A DNA stretch of 64,000 nt from Acidithiobacillus sp. (GCA_028697715.1 JAQVDS010000004.1:44066-108065), one strand, 5' to 3'; shown: positions 25,759 through 33,223, numbered from the stretch's first letter. Notes: generated by a model not told the origin, from the sequence alone. Translations and numbers: made by a program.

Positions 25759-26204
25759 GGGATTCGCGGCCATTCGCGCACCCAGCGCACGGCGGCAGGG
25801 GTCTGTAGCAGCAGCGGGATGCGCTCGTCGGCGGTGATCTGGTCCTCTACCGAAACACCAAGCCAGACGTTCGGTAGGGGCCACTCCGGTAGTCCCGCAT
25901 TGTCACCACCACGGGCTGCCGCAATGTTCCGCATGGCCTGTCCAACCTCGTGCTCGCGGTTGTCGTGCCCTGGATCGAACCATCGCAGCATGCGTTCCGG
26001 GCGTTTGGTCAACACCTGAAACGTATGCTTTTCCGCCAGGGCCATGACCGCAAACACCCGGTCGATGAAGTCGTCCGGCACGTCCTCACGAAACAGGTCC
26101 ATGTTCACAACGATCAGGCGAGGCTTGATCCAGCGTAAAGGCTGGTCCAACCGAATTTCTGGGTTCCAGGTTTCAGGGCTCCAGATCATGGTTTTATCAC
26201 TCAT
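25755..26204 (-). CDS. DUF5131-like phage protein, shortened
   Basis: The 149-residue product has family landmarks TWNP at the start, [22 protein letters not shown] and [11 protein letters not shown]. Normal DUF5131 proteins are over 220 residues and have a Cys cluster after WNPVTGC and a C-terminal VVGGESG region. Both are missing here. It may be a decayed or streamlined copy. It overlaps the transglycosylase gene. Confidence 0.65.
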   Translation of the reverse strand: MSDKTMIWSPETWNPEIRLDQPLRWIKPRLIVVNMDLFREDVPDDFIDRVFAVMALAEKHTFQVLTKRPERMLRWFDPGHDNREHEVGQAMRNIAAARGGDNAGLPEWPLPNVWLGVSVEDQITADERIPLLLQTPAAVRWVREWPRIP

Positions 26205-26287
26205 AGCAGTCCTCTTTCTTGTTGGGCCGTGACTTAACCAAGCATCCGGCTTCGTAAAACTAGAGCAATTTTCATGACATCATCCAA

Positions 26288-27067
26288 TCAATGGGGCAGT
26301 TGTTTATTTGCCACATTCGACAAATCTGGAAGCAGATTGCTTCCATTGCTGCACTTGGCAATCGTTTCAAGCAAATCTTTCTGCTCAAAAGTCGCCGTCT
26401 GAATCATCAGAATCAGTTGGGTTATCCCCAGCAGCAGACGATGGAAGAAAAGAGCACTTTCATCCGAATACGGGATTTCCTTTGCCTTGTCTGAATAGAT
26501 TTGTCCGTTCCACGCATTCAACAGTTCTGCGGGATTCGTCTGCCCATGATGGTCGCCACCAGCATAATACAAATCGTATTTCACTTCGGTTCTTCCGCCA
26601 GGATACCGCATTACTTTTTTCGTCATGGCACACGCCTGAACCGAAAGACTCTGAGGCGATCCGGCACCAGATTGCCCAAAGGCTTCAGACAGTAACCACT
26701 TCGCATTCGGCCACCCTGCATTGGGGCAGACATTCCCCTGATCGTCTACGGCCACGGAAGCGTTTACATCAATCCGGTAGCGGATTACCTGGGTTTCTGT
26801 AATCTCCGGCTTTCGGGTCTCTCGGATAGCATTGCGAATAGCCGTTATCAAAGACTCATAATCCTTTGCATAGATTATTTGTATGTGGCCGTCCGCTTTA
26901 TATGCGCAAAAAACACGATCTAATTTCGCGTGACGAATCAACTCTCCGATCTGTCCAGGGACTTCGCAGTAAAATTGCCCGTCCGCGTTGATGCGTACAT
27001 CCGCTATGAAGGATTCCTCGACTTCTCCGTTCATGAAACAAAAATCTACTTTCTTGAACCTTGGCAT
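26288..27067 (-). CDS. Hypothetical protein, 259 aa
   Basis: A soluble mixed alpha/beta protein with a beta-rich N-terminal half (FIADVRINADGQFYCEVPGQIGEL) and a helical C-terminal end. No motif is recognised. An 83-bp gap separates it from the DUF5131-like gene downstream; I see nothing specific in the gap. Confidence 0.5.
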   Translation of the reverse strand: MPRFKKVDFCFMNGEVEESFIADVRINADGQFYCEVPGQIGELIRHAKLDRVFCAYKADGHIQIIYAKDYESLITAIRNAIRETRKPEITETQVIRYRIDVNASVAVDDQGNVCPNAGWPNAKWLLSEAFGQSGAGSPQSLSVQACAMTKKVMRYPGGRTEVKYDLYYAGGDHHGQTNPAELLNAWNGQIYSDKAKEIPYSDESALFFHRLLLGITQLILMIQTATFEQKDLLETIAKCSNGSNLLPDLSNVANKQLPH

Positions 27068-27124
27068 TTCATTTTTCCATGTTATTCATTCAGGCAAATC
27101 TTCATTCATCGCTTCACATTGACA

Positions 27125-27514
27125 TTAGTCTCTTATCTTTTCTATACGATAGTAACTAATGTCACGATCCAGCTTGCCGAGACTTCCGTCTTTTTTGACC
27201 ATGCGCCCCCAATACCGGACGTTACCGATCGAGAAGCCGGGAGAACGCTTGGCAATCTCGAACACGCTTTGCTTGCCGTTCGTTTCCGTCACCAAAACCC
27301 GCTCGCCAACCGAAAATTCCGCAACCTTGGAAACTAGCAACGATTCCAGAAATTTTATCTCGGATCGTATGGCATTTGCCTTTTCGTCCAGATCGCAAAT
27401 ACTGGACTTCAATTCTTCAATACTCTGGTTGCAGTACACATTCTTGAAACGATCAATTTCTTCTTTGGAAACACCAAAGTTACGCGATAAATAGTCGATT
27501 TCACTTTCGGTCAT
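27125..27514 (-). CDS. Hypothetical coiled-coil protein, 129 aa
   Basis: The N-terminal half is helical and coiled (KEEIDRFKNVYCNQSIEELKSSICDLDEKANAIRSEIKFL). The C-terminal half is a small beta domain (VGERVLVTETNGKQSVFEI ... NVRYWGRMVKKDGS) resembling a KOW/SH3-like fold. Function is unknown. Confidence 0.5.
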   Translation of the reverse strand: MTESEIDYLSRNFGVSKEEIDRFKNVYCNQSIEELKSSICDLDEKANAIRSEIKFLESLLVSKVAEFSVGERVLVTETNGKQSVFEIAKRSPGFSIGNVRYWGRMVKKDGSLGKLDRDISYYRIEKIRD

Positions 27515-27518
27515 TGCC

Positions 27519-27662
27519 TTATTCCTCTACTCCGTATGGCGTCACCGTAACCAAATCGCCAAAGGGTAAAACTTCCTCTCCGCGCTCCGGTTCGTCGAGA
27601 TTTTCCGCCTCGTCACCGTAGCAGCCGTCTTGAAAAAAATACCCAAGATCATCGTCATTCAT
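27519..27662 (-). CDS. Small acidic protein, 47 aa
   Basis: The frame opens MNDDDLGYFFQDGCYGDEAE and is strongly acidic. Its ATG overlaps the stop of the preceding gene (ATGA), and it fills the gap before the next gene exactly. These two facts support a real gene below the usual size cut-off. An acidic DNA-mimic or antitoxin-like role is conceivable but unsupported. Confidence 0.5.
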   Translation of the reverse strand: MNDDDLGYFFQDGCYGDEAENLDEPERGEEVLPFGDLVTVTPYGVEE

Positions 27663-28039
27663 GTCATAATCCTTTCGGCCCGAATCGCTCTACGCATATC
27701 GCCACGTATATCCCGAAAAACCCATTTTCCTGAGTTGGCAGAATGTACAAAAATTTTCCGATCACCTATAAATATATAGCAGTGGTTTTCCTTTGTTTGC
27801 ATAAAGGATGCTTGCGGAAACTCCTGTAGCAAAAAGCGTGCAATGGGATTCACGACCATTGCCCGTTTATCTATGGGATCGTCTGTGGGGCACCCATGCG
27901 CATAGCGCGTCCGACACACCCAAACAAAATACCCATAACTCCGCAAAGGATCAGGGCGCGGCCAGTAACAAGTTTTTTTGGGGCAGTCGCGGTCACAAAC
28001 ATCAACTACTTCTTTGAGTTCCTTGTCTCTGATTCTCAT
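27659..28039 (-). CDS. Hypothetical Cys-containing protein, 126 aa
   Basis: The N-terminal third has several Cys (VCDRDCPKKTCYWP ... WVCRTRYAHGCP) that could bind zinc. The rest is mixed alpha/beta (HCYIFIGDRKIFVHSANSGKWVFRDIRGDMRRAIRAE). No family is recognised. Confidence 0.5.
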   Translation of the reverse strand: MRIRDKELKEVVDVCDRDCPKKTCYWPRPDPLRSYGYFVWVCRTRYAHGCPTDDPIDKRAMVVNPIARFLLQEFPQASFMQTKENHCYIFIGDRKIFVHSANSGKWVFRDIRGDMRRAIRAERIMT

Positions 28040-28044
28040 AATGA

Positions 28045-28302
28045 TTACCCATTTTCGCGGCCTTTATCACCGTCACTATAGCCAACCCTTATTTCGATTT
28101 CCCCGCCAAAAGCCGTTTCAGCAATCTCCTTCAATGTATTATATTTCAAACGCAATTCTTGATAGGCTTTTGCTATCGTCTCGGCGCTGACCCTCAACTT
28201 TGCATAATCACCATAATGAACAAAATCACCATCATTACATTCCAGAACAGATTTGTTCAGGCTGAATCTTTTTGGCTGCATCAGTCTTTCTTTATGATCC
28301 AT
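28045..28302 (-). CDS. Hypothetical protein, 85 aa
   Basis: A small polar product with a helical centre (KLRVSAETIAKAYQELRLKYNTLKEIAETAF). It is collinear with its neighbours with gaps under 10 nt. Function is unknown. Confidence 0.45.
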   Translation of the reverse strand: MDHKERLMQPKRFSLNKSVLECNDGDFVHYGDYAKLRVSAETIAKAYQELRLKYNTLKEIAETAFGGEIEIRVGYSDGDKGRENG

Positions 28303-28311
28303 ACGCTTTCC

Positions 28312-28611
28312 TCATTCGCTAATAATGCTTTCAGCCCTTTGCCGCGCTTTGTTGCGCGTCGCGTCTGCGGTTGTACGCAAAAACTCCATAATCGCTTTGC
28401 GTGTGTGAGGAATACCTAACACATTGCAAGTATGGCGGACCCCTTCTAAGTCAATTTTTGCAGTACCCTGTTCCAGCATGTCAGCAATTTTTCTTGCTTT
28501 AATCGCCATGTCAGCTTTGGTCATTTTTTCTTTGGCATAAGCTGAGTCAGCAGTGTTCTCCAGCTCTAACCAGCGGCGATATTCTAAACAAAATATCTCA
28601 TAGTTTTGCAT
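28312..28611 (-). CDS. Hypothetical helical protein, 99 aa
   Basis: I use the Met of MQNYEIFCLEYRRWLELEN at 28611, preceded by GGGAGGTAG. The product is helical and charged (EKMTKADMAIKARKIADMLEQGTAKIDLEGVRHTC) and ends RNKARQRAESIISE. It starts within the end of the Rmf-like gene. Function is unknown. Confidence 0.5.
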   Translation of the reverse strand: MQNYEIFCLEYRRWLELENTADSAYAKEKMTKADMAIKARKIADMLEQGTAKIDLEGVRHTCNVLGIPHTRKAIMEFLRTTADATRNKARQRAESIISE

Positions 28612-28864
28612 ATCTACCTCCCGTTGCCGCGCCTTGTTGCGCGGCCCAATTCCAGCCATCACGCCAAGCATTCTGAAAAGCCCGCGACCAACTCAACTTT
28701 CCGCTGGGCTTTCGATGATCCTTATAGGGACAATCCATAATGGATTGTCCATTTTGGTGCGCAGCCATGCCCTTCTTGAACGCTCCGGCCATAGCCCGAT
28801 TCCAGCGGTGCAAATCGCTCGGTAACTCCACGCCGACCTCCTGCAATCCGCGCCATCCAAACAA
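28598..28864 (-). CDS. Ribosome-modulation-factor-like protein
   Basis: The segment AFKKGMAAHQNGQSIMDCPYKDH ... LSWSRAFQNAWRDGWNWAA matches the Rmf/CrpP-like pattern A-x-x-G-x-x-A...CPY...W-x-x-G-W. Rmf dimerises ribosomes in stationary phase; small mobile-element relatives have less certain roles. The start may be at 28864 or, more in keeping with Rmf length, at 28792. The family match is by eye only. Confidence 0.55.
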   Translation of the reverse strand: MFGWRGLQEVGVELPSDLHRWNRAMAGAFKKGMAAHQNGQSIMDCPYKDHRKPSGKLSWSRAFQNAWRDGWNWAAQQGAATGGRYAKL

Positions 28865-29054
28865 TAGCCGCCCGCCGTACCCGCGCTACGGCCTCGACAA
28901 AAAAGACCACTTCCGTCCGGGTCCGCTCGGCCACTTCCCGCGCCTCACCCGACTCGTGCAGCGCGTCGAACAGCGGGCGCGGGCGCTCAACAATCGCCAC
29001 GGTTGCCTTGACTACCGCGAATAGAACAAACAGAACCAAAACCATCTTGTTCAT
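28722..29054 (-). CDS. Possible membrane-anchored small protein
   Basis: The first 20 residues (MVLVLFVLFAVVKATVAIV) are a membrane anchor or signal, followed by a charged helix (LHESGEAREVAERTRTEVVFFVEAVARVRRAAIV). The last third overlaps the Rmf-like gene in another frame. If that gene starts at 28792 the overlap is modest. Real coding is likely for the first 70 residues, less certain after. Confidence 0.4.
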   Translation of the reverse strand: MNKMVLVLFVLFAVVKATVAIVERPRPLFDALHESGEAREVAERTRTEVVFFVEAVARVRRAAIVWMARIAGGRRGVTERFAPLESGYGRSVQEGHGCAPKWTIHYGLSL

Positions 29055-29187
29055 CCAACTCCCCCTTGCGCACTTGGAACTTCTCTCCGTCCCAATGCGC
29101 CTCCCAACCCAATTCCTCGGCCATGCGCTTTACCACCCGCGACACTTCCGCCAAAGGCAAATCCGCACCCACAATCTCAATGTGCAT
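28987..29187 (-). CDS. Hypothetical protein, 66 aa
   Basis: A small product (HIEIVGADLPLAEVSRVVKRMAEELGWEAHWDGEKFQVRKGE) with a plausible beta-alpha-beta start. It overlaps both neighbours. Function is unknown. Confidence 0.45.
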   Translation of the reverse strand: MHIEIVGADLPLAEVSRVVKRMAEELGWEAHWDGEKFQVRKGELDEQDGFGSVCSIRGSQGNRGDC

Positions 29188-29395
29188 GGGATTCCTCCAA
29201 CTCGTAGACGTGCCCAGGAAATACCCGAATCTGACCAGCGGCCAACGGCTCGCCCATCAGGGGACCGACATAGCGATACACCCGCCCGAAACGATCCTGC
29301 ATCCGCTCAGGAACTGGGCACGCCATAGAAAGATTCGGACGGCAAGCAGGAAACCGCTCACCAGAAAGAGGGGAAAAGGAATGAAAATCGTACAT
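29177..29395 (-). CDS. First gene of the left-arm operon, 72 aa, unknown
   Basis: The product (MYDFHSFSPLSGERFPACRP ... VYRYVGPLMGEPLAAGQIRVFPGHVYELEE) has no recognised domain. It is the first frame after a well-formed promoter at 29428-29456. Its GGAG ribosome binding site lies inside a hairpin stem, so translation of this and coupled genes may be controlled. Confidence 0.5.
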   Translation of the reverse strand: MYDFHSFSPLSGERFPACRPNLSMACPVPERMQDRFGRVYRYVGPLMGEPLAAGQIRVFPGHVYELEESHAH

Positions 29396-29401
29396 GAGGG
29401 C

Positions 29402-29427
29402 TACTCCATCTGTGCGTCGATGGAGTA
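29402..29427 (-). promoter_or_regulatory. Leader hairpin covering the ribosome binding site
   Basis: TACTCCATC and GATGGAGTA are perfect 9-bp arms with an 8-nt loop. On the minus-strand transcript the second arm contains GGAG, 8-9 nt before the ATG at 29395. The predicted transcript starts near 29421, so the hairpin forms at the very 5' end and would hide the ribosome binding site. Confidence 0.55.
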
Positions 29428-29456
29428 ATGCTACTTTAGGCTATATTAAATGTCAA
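29428..29456 (-). promoter_or_regulatory. Left-arm promoter
   Basis: On the minus strand TTGACA (29456-29451) and TAGCAT (29433-29428) are separated by exactly 17 bp. It is the only strong sigma-70-like promoter seen ahead of the long minus-strand series. A repressor-type operator overlaps its -35 box. Confidence 0.6.
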
Positions 29457-29509
29457 TAGCAAACGCTATTCTATACCAAAGCCTCTCGACCGCTTGCTAT
29501 ATTAGCTAG
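29454..29509. promoter_or_regulatory. Operator-like sites at the left-arm promoter
   Basis: AATAGCAAACGCTATT (29455-29470) is a near-perfect dyad overlapping the -35 box. A second dyad, TTGCTATATTAGCTAG, lies at 29494-29509. Both share the ATAGC/GCTAT half-site with the sites between the repressor and Cro-like genes. Confidence 0.55.
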
Positions 29510-29519
29510 TCCTAACAAC

Positions 29520-30194
29520 CTAGTGATACTGTTGAACCGACATCATCACCACGCCAACAATGACTTGATTACCCAATGGCTTGATTGGATACCTTGGATT
29601 CTCCGGAACCAAGTACCACTCTCCCCCATCCACCTTGAGCCGCTTGACAGTCCCTTCTTCGTTTCCATCACGGACAACCACTATGTCATTATGTGCCGGT
29701 TTCCAACCAGGATCGACCAAAACCAAGGCACCATCAGAAAACAAAGGTGCCATGCTATCGCCATAAACTCGTAAGAAAAACGAATCTTCACCATATTTTT
29801 TTGATACAGCAATGTATTCTGTTTCCCCTGAGTGTCTAGCAGCTTCAATGCACAATTTTGGATTTCCAGCCGGTACCCGCCCAAGTATCGGATAATATAC
29901 AACAATATCCGGCCCCGCAATCACCGAGTCAGGCGCTCCAGAGCCTTCCTTACAGGTAGTTACATCAAAATCTTCACGATCCAGGGAATAGGCCAGCAAA
30001 CTAGAGTTCTTCTCTATCTTCCTCGCGCTCTGCTCACCTATCCCGCGCCTTTTCGTTTTCCACTGACTGACCAAGGCATCGGGAACCCCCCACTTGGCAG
30101 CCATGTCGTTGTCTCCCATGCCGCGCAACCGCATCTCTTGCATGAGTTTCAACAAATTTCGATACCGCAATTCTCTCAGATGATCTTTTTCCAT
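29520..30194 (-). CDS. CI-type phage repressor with S24 peptidase domain
   Basis: The 224-residue protein starts at the Met of MEKDHLRELRYRNLL; upstream in-frame residues lie in the operator region. An HTH (RLRGMGDNDMAAKWGVPDALVSQWKTKRRGIG) is followed by a LexA/CI C-terminal domain. The nucleophile Ser is in RVYGDSMAPLF and the Lys in GTVKRLKVDG. The cleavage site may be at residues in the linker before VYYPILGRVPAGNP. It should repress both element arms and be inactivated by RecA during DNA damage. RecA sensitivity is inferred from the family. Confidence 0.88.
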   Translation of the reverse strand: MEKDHLRELRYRNLLKLMQEMRLRGMGDNDMAAKWGVPDALVSQWKTKRRGIGEQSARKIEKNSSLLAYSLDREDFDVTTCKEGSGAPDSVIAGPDIVVYYPILGRVPAGNPKLCIEAARHSGETEYIAVSKKYGEDSFFLRVYGDSMAPLFSDGALVLVDPGWKPAHNDIVVVRDGNEEGTVKRLKVDGGEWYLVPENPRYPIKPLGNQVIVGVVMMSVQQYH

Positions 30195-30204
30195 ATCTCG
30201 ATGA

Positions 30205-30266
30205 TAGCAAATGCTACATATCCATAAACTGACAATAGCTATTGACATAATCAATAGCACAAGCTA
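30205..30266. promoter_or_regulatory. Triple operator between repressor and Cro-like genes
   Basis: Three related sites are seen: ATAGCAAATGCTA (30205-30217), AATAGCTATTGAC (30234-30246) and CAATAGCACAAGCTA (30252-30266). The first lies at the repressor gene side; the other two cover the -35 box and spacer of the rightward promoter. The layout resembles the OR region of lambdoid phages. Confidence 0.6.
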
Positions 30267-30270
30267 CTTT
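30242..30270 (+). promoter_or_regulatory. Rightward promoter of the control region
   Basis: TTGACA (30242-30247) and TACTTT (30265-30270) are 17 bp apart. The predicted start of transcription is at about 30277, directly at the ATG of the Cro-like gene (30278), so its mRNA would have almost no leader. Confidence 0.6.
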
Positions 30271-30277
30271 TGGCCCC

Positions 30278-30502
30278 ATGAACCTCAAGGACTACTGCCA
30301 ACTTCACACACAAGCAAAGCTAGCTCGTGCTCTTCGCATCACCCCTGGCATGGTGTACCAGTGGTTATCCGGGCGGCGGAAAATTGGCGCGAATACTGCT
30401 ATCCGCATCGAACAAGCCACCCAGGGTGCAGTACCCCGCTGGGAGCTTCGCCCCGACCTGTGGGAGCGTCCCACGTCGCAAAACGGGATGGAACGGGAAT
30501 GA
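30278..30502 (+). CDS. Cro/YdaS-like regulator
   Basis: The 74-residue protein has an HTH (TQAKLARALRITPGMVYQWLSGRRKIGANTAIRIEQATQGAV) of the YdaS/Cro type. It is divergent from the CI-type repressor and first in the rightward transcript, the position of Cro. The stop overlaps the next start. Confidence 0.8.
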   Translation: MNLKDYCQLHTQAKLARALRITPGMVYQWLSGRRKIGANTAIRIEQATQGAVPRWELRPDLWERPTSQNGMERE

Positions 30503-30798
30503 TCGGGACAGAGCGGGATAGTCTAGCCCTGCTCTACCGGCGTATCGCCCAGGTGACGCAATCGGTGCTCGCCAGCCACATGAATATCTCCAACTCGCAA
30601 ATGTCGCGGATCGTGGCCGGAGAATCGGGCATCACACTCAATCGGTTGCCGCTCCTGCTAGACGCCCTGAACCTGAGCCTCGTCGAAACGCAACACAACA
30701 ACCTCATCACCACTACCGAGGAAGAATATGCCGCCCTGCTGTTCATGGCCGAACGCGGCATCGACTCCCTCAAGCACCGGGTCGCGGAGCGCGTATGA
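30499..30798 (+). CDS. CII-like regulatory protein
   Basis: The 99-residue product (LYRRIAQVTQSVLASHMNISNSQMSRIVAGESGITLNRLPLLLDALNLSLV) has the HTH of phage CII proteins. It sits directly after the Cro-like gene with a 4-nt overlap, as in lambdoid phages. It may activate the repressor or another promoter; no CII site was identified. Confidence 0.75.
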   Translation: MIGTERDSLALLYRRIAQVTQSVLASHMNISNSQMSRIVAGESGITLNRLPLLLDALNLSLVETQHNNLITTTEEEYAALLFMAERGIDSLKHRVAERV

Positions 30799-30877
30799 AT
30801 TCGCTGACCGCCCAGAGATTGACACCACCGCCCGCCTGGGGCTACGCTGATTTCGTCATCGGGGTTCCGATGATCGG

Positions 30878-31051
30878 GTTTGGTAGCCCGGATTCAGAGG
30901 CGGACAGTCGCTGGCCTCGCGTTTGCGACTATTTTTTCGTCCGTTTGCATGGCTCTACCCTCTATGGGCGGGGTCGTGCGGGGAGCCGCAAGGCTCGCCG
31001 GCCCTCTGACCGGTCTACCAACCTGCACGGTTCCGTCCACCCGTTTGGTAG
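30878..31051 (+). ncRNA. C4-like antisense RNA / antirepressor leader
   Basis: The 290 bp between the CII-like gene and the BRO-N gene carry GTTTGGTAGC twice (30878-30887 and 31043-31052). The complementary CTACCAA (31015-31021) lies between them, with GC-rich stems around GGAGCCGCAAGGCTCGCC. Two copies competing for one complement, directly upstream of an antirepressor, is the plan of the phage P1/P7 C4 RNA. There, a processed RNA blocks translation of the leader and ant gene. Boundaries are approximate; a covariance-model search was not possible. Confidence 0.5.
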
Positions 31052-31088
31052 CGGGTGCGGATTCAACCGCAATCAGAGGATTGAAGTC

Positions 31089-31673
31089 ATGAATATTCAC
31101 GCCCCCGGCGCGTCCGCGCCTGTGCTGGCTATTCAGCCCGCTACCTTCCATTTCCACTCTATTGAAGTACGCACCCTCGACCGGGACGGCCAAGTCTGGT
31201 TTGTTGCGGGCGATGTGGCAAAAGCCCTGGGCTATGCCGATGCGGTGCAACTGACGCGCATTCTCGATGATGACGAAGCTGCTCTGCATACTATGCAGAT
31301 CAGGTCCGAGAACGGCACGATCCAGACCCGCGAAGTCACCATCCTCTCCGAATCCGGCCTCTATCACGCCCTCCTAAAAAGCCGTAAGCCCGAAGCCCGC
31401 CCTTTCCGGCGTTGGGTGACGCAAGAGGTCTTGCCCGCCATCCGGCGCGGATCGGCCAAAATCGGCTGCCGCGTCTTGCTGGCCCAGGACGAAAACGGCC
31501 AGTGGCGCAGCCAAAGCCTTCCCGCCAACGCTTGCATCCTCGATCCCGCCGACCCGGAACAACTCGCCTGTCTCCTGCGCGAATACGTCCCGGTGGACCG
31601 CCTGGGCGAAGTGTTGGCAATGGCCGCGCAGCGGCTGCTCAAAAATCGGCACCACCCTGTAGACAACGCATAG
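31089..31673 (+). CDS. BRO-N antirepressor
   Basis: From ATG 31089 the 194-residue product has a BRO-N domain: VRTLDRDGQVWFVAGDVAKALGYADAVQLTRIL, VTILSESGLYHALLKSRKPEARPFRRWVTQEVLPAIRR. The frame is open upstream to 30795 but that part is the C4-like leader. BRO-N antirepressors counteract phage repressors. Leader element P1 covers its last codons (QNRHHP-like peptide) and precedes the next gene. Confidence 0.85.
   Translation: MNIHAPGASAPVLAIQPATFHFHSIEVRTLDRDGQVWFVAGDVAKALGYADAVQLTRILDDDEAALHTMQIRSENGTIQTREVTILSESGLYHALLKSRKPEARPFRRWVTQEVLPAIRRGSAKIGCRVLLAQDENGQWRSQSLPANACILDPADPEQLACLLREYVPVDRLGEVLAMAAQRLLKNRHHPVDNA
31641..31657 (+). promoter_or_regulatory. Dispersed leader element, copy P1
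   Basis: AAAAATCGGCACCACCC lies 28 nt before the Sak4-like gene start, upstream of its TAGGAGAG ribosome binding site and within the end of the antirepressor gene. Confidence 0.65.
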
Positions 31674-31685
31674 GAGAGCAAACTT

Positions 31686-32546
31686 ATGGGCATCCTCGAT
31701 AACATCCGGGCGAATAGTGGGCCTCGCGCCCTGAAAGTCGTTATCCACGGCGAAAACGGCATCGGCAAAACCACGTTCGCAGCCGGAGCGCCCCGGCCCC
31801 TGATCCTCGCGGCAGAAGATGGTATTGGTGTGCTCAACGTCCCCTCGCTGCGCGTGCGCAACTCGGACGAACTGCAACAAGCCCTGCACGAACTGATACA
31901 AGGCTTCCGCACCGGACAACGCCCCTTTGATAGCGTGGTCATCGACTCTCTGGATGCGCTGGAGGCAATGGTCTGGCAAAAAATCTGTCAGACAGGACGC
32001 AAACAGAACATCGAGGACTTCGGCTACGGGAAAGGCTACGTCTACGCCCTGCAAAAATGGGCGGAAATCCGCGATCAGTTTCAGGCCATCAACGATTGCG
32101 GCATTCACACCATCGCTGTTGCCCAAAGCAACAACAAAACCAACAACGATCCGGTCTATGGCAGCTATAACCGAACCATCCTGCGTCTGCACGAAAAGAC
32201 GGCGGGCCTGTGGCGCGATTGGGCGGATATCATGGGCTTTGCCACCCAACGGCTGACCCTCAAAGGCGACGACAAAGGCGCTCCCCGCGCTATCGCCATG
32301 GGCGACCGAGTGCTGGAAATCGGTGCTTCCCCGGCTTATTGGAGCAAAAACCGTTTCAACATGCCGCCCACCCTACCGCTCTCCTGGGCGGCCATGGAGC
32401 AAAACTACCTAGCCGCTTTTCAGCGCATAGCGCAACCGGCTCCGATGCAATCGGCTCCAGCACAAGCTCCCGTTTCGACACAAACGGCTCCGGCACAAGC
32501 CACGAATACGGGAGAGAACCCACCCTTCATGACTATGCGGCATTAA
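31686..32546 (+). CDS. Sak4-like RecA-fold recombinase (AAA_24)
   Basis: The 286-residue protein has Walker A VVIHGENGIGKTTFAAGA (about residues 18-35), Walker B SVVIDSLDALE (about 82-92) and a later strand HTIAVAQSN, the core of the phage AAA_24/Sak4 single-strand annealing ATPase. The tail is low-complexity (QSAPAQAPVSTQTAPAQA). It is followed by an SSB-like DUF669 gene, the usual Sak4 partner. It probably recombines or repairs the transferred single strand. Confidence 0.8.
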   Translation: MGILDNIRANSGPRALKVVIHGENGIGKTTFAAGAPRPLILAAEDGIGVLNVPSLRVRNSDELQQALHELIQGFRTGQRPFDSVVIDSLDALEAMVWQKICQTGRKQNIEDFGYGKGYVYALQKWAEIRDQFQAINDCGIHTIAVAQSNNKTNNDPVYGSYNRTILRLHEKTAGLWRDWADIMGFATQRLTLKGDDKGAPRAIAMGDRVLEIGASPAYWSKNRFNMPPTLPLSWAAMEQNYLAAFQRIAQPAPMQSAPAQAPVSTQTAPAQATNTGENPPFMTMRH

Positions 32547-32625
32547 GCGTTGTCGAGGCGGAGAGACGGGCACCCTCTCCGTTCTCCTTTTCTTTTCGGT
32601 GCCCAACCTTGCAAGGAGCAACACC

Positions 32626-33222
32626 ATGGGTAATCTCAGCGGTTTTTACCAGAACTACGGTAGCATCAAGGAATCCACCGGCACCCTGCCGCCCGGCAAT
32701 TACAATGTCGGCATCGAATCGGCGGAAGCCAAGCCCACCAAGAATGACCCCAACCAGGGCTACCTTGAACTCAAACTCAAGGTCTTGGACGGCGAGCACC
32801 GCAATATGTATGCCCCCTCGATCCGCCTGAACCTTTGGAACAGTTCGGAAAAGGCGCGGGAAATTGCCGAATCTGAACTCAAGAAAATCACCATGGCTAC
32901 CGGCGCGGGTGCCATCGACGATAGCAGCCAGTTGGTCGGTAAGACCATGCAAATCACGGTACGCCCGCAGAAGAACGATCCGCAGTACAGCGAATCGGTC
33001 AACCCGGTCCCGTACAACTCCGGCCCGGCCATGCAGCAGCAGAACAACGGCGGCGGCTTTAATCCAGGTGGTGCGGCTCCCCAGGGCGGCTTCAACCAGC
33101 CCGCTCCGGCTCCCCAGGGCGGCTTTACTCCCGGCGCTGGCGCGGCTCCGGCCTTCGTGCCCTCCACCGCTCCCCAGGGTCAGGAACAGCAAGCCGCTTA
33201 TACGCCGAGCTTCCGCCCGTAA
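32626..33222 (+). CDS. DUF669 SSB-like protein
   Basis: The 198-residue product begins GNLSGFYQNYGSIKESTGTLPPGNYNVGIESAEAKPTK and continues ELKLKVLDGEHRNMYAPSIRLNLWNSSEKAREIAESEL, the DUF669 pattern. The last 70 residues are a Gln/Gly/Pro-rich tail with repeats of APQGGF, similar to SSB tails that recruit partners. ATG 32626 follows AAGGAG. With the Sak4-like gene it forms a recombination pair. Confidence 0.78.
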   Translation: MGNLSGFYQNYGSIKESTGTLPPGNYNVGIESAEAKPTKNDPNQGYLELKLKVLDGEHRNMYAPSIRLNLWNSSEKAREIAESELKKITMATGAGAIDDSSQLVGKTMQITVRPQKNDPQYSESVNPVPYNSGPAMQQQNNGGGFNPGGAAPQGGFNQPAPAPQGGFTPGAGAAPAFVPSTAPQGQEQQAAYTPSFRP

Positions 33223-33223
33223 T

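Noticed and set aside
31641..31673. NRHHP as a shared protein motif of the antirepressor and primase
   Set aside because: It is only the translation of the dispersed DNA element; other copies are noncoding or read in other frames.
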